Source: Rhizaria sp. SCN 62-66
Lineage: Eukaryota > Rhizaria, unplaced
Direction of reading: 5' to 3'
NCBI GenBank assembly: GCA_001724265.1
Contig: MEDY01000165.1
Span: forward strand, 1 to 58,732
DNA: 58,732 nt
Shown here one piece after another: positions 58,638 through 58,732 of the stretch (position 1 is the stretch's first letter; each line of letters begins with the position of its first letter). Made by a program: the position numbers and the translations under genes. The notes beneath the pieces were generated by a model. That model worked only from the letters and a program-made list of their open reading frames with translations, had not been told where the DNA came from and made no database searches.

Positions 58638-58732
58638 TTAGACCTTGAAGCCCATGGAAGAGCGACGACCACGTCCGCGCTCGAACTTGCGGCCCTTGGA
58701 CTCGACGAAGGGGCGAGTCTTGGAGCCGGGGG
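58638..58732 (-). CDS. RPL18: Ribosomal protein eL18 (RPL18), C-terminal fragment
   Basis: The last 30 codons plus TAA of a minus-strand gene cut by the window edge (complete codons 58730-58638). The peptide contains [13 protein letters not shown] and ends SSMGFKV, matching the conserved basic C-terminus of eukaryotic 60S subunit protein eL18 (animal versions end [20 protein letters not shown]). The protein is a structural component of the cytosolic large ribosomal subunit. The rest of the gene lies to the right of the window. Confidence 0.93.
   Translation of the reverse strand, partial: [30 protein letters not shown]

Overview
The window is nuclear DNA of a unicellular eukaryote. Eleven protein genes carry spliceosomal GT-AG introns, the tRNA has a Pol III T-run terminator, and the products are eukaryotic: MyTH4-FERM myosin, a ubiquitin-specific protease, Mediator MED7, an eIF4G-like MIF4G protein and ribosomal protein eL18. 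Exons are very GC-rich with mostly G or C at third positions. Introns and intergenic gaps are AT-rich, so gene edges show as sharp composition steps. A MyTH4-FERM myosin, a Jupiter/HN1-type protein and 3-hydroxyanthranilate dioxygenase together suggest a free-living heterotrophic protist, perhaps an amorphean/obazoan or CRuMs-like lineage. That placement is inference and I do not name a species.

Layout: tRNA-Thr(CGU) (67-138); a mixed 1.4 kb gap with one doubtful ORF; a giant single-pass membrane protein of about 4732 aa (1540-16140, +); a MyTH4-FERM myosin of 2312 aa (16776-23854, +); a USP deubiquitinase (24733-31242, -); MED7 (32148-33371, -); a Q-rich Jupiter/HN1-like protein (34078-34701, +); a giant low-complexity coiled-coil protein of 3811 aa (35349-47167, -); ETF beta subunit (47931-48979, +); an eIF4G-like factor with an in-frame TAG (49706-52700, -); serine hydroxymethyltransferase (53103-55080, +); a fused tandem 3-hydroxyanthranilate 3,4-dioxygenase (55788-57954, -); and the C-terminal end of eL18 at the right edge (58638-58732, -). 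I placed 22 introns by requiring GT-AG ends, phase agreement and continuity of protein motifs.

The genes do not form an operon or an obvious pathway. ETFB, SHMT and HAAO are metabolic (mitochondrial electron transfer, one-carbon metabolism, kynurenine to NAD). MED7, eIF4G and eL18 belong to transcription and translation. The myosin and the Jupiter-like protein are cytoskeletal. The most unusual items are the two giant unrecognised proteins, the HAAO fusion, the GTACG 5' splice sites (18 of 22 introns) and the in-frame TAG in a gene that otherwise looks intact. I see no mobile element, CRISPR array or prokaryotic operon.
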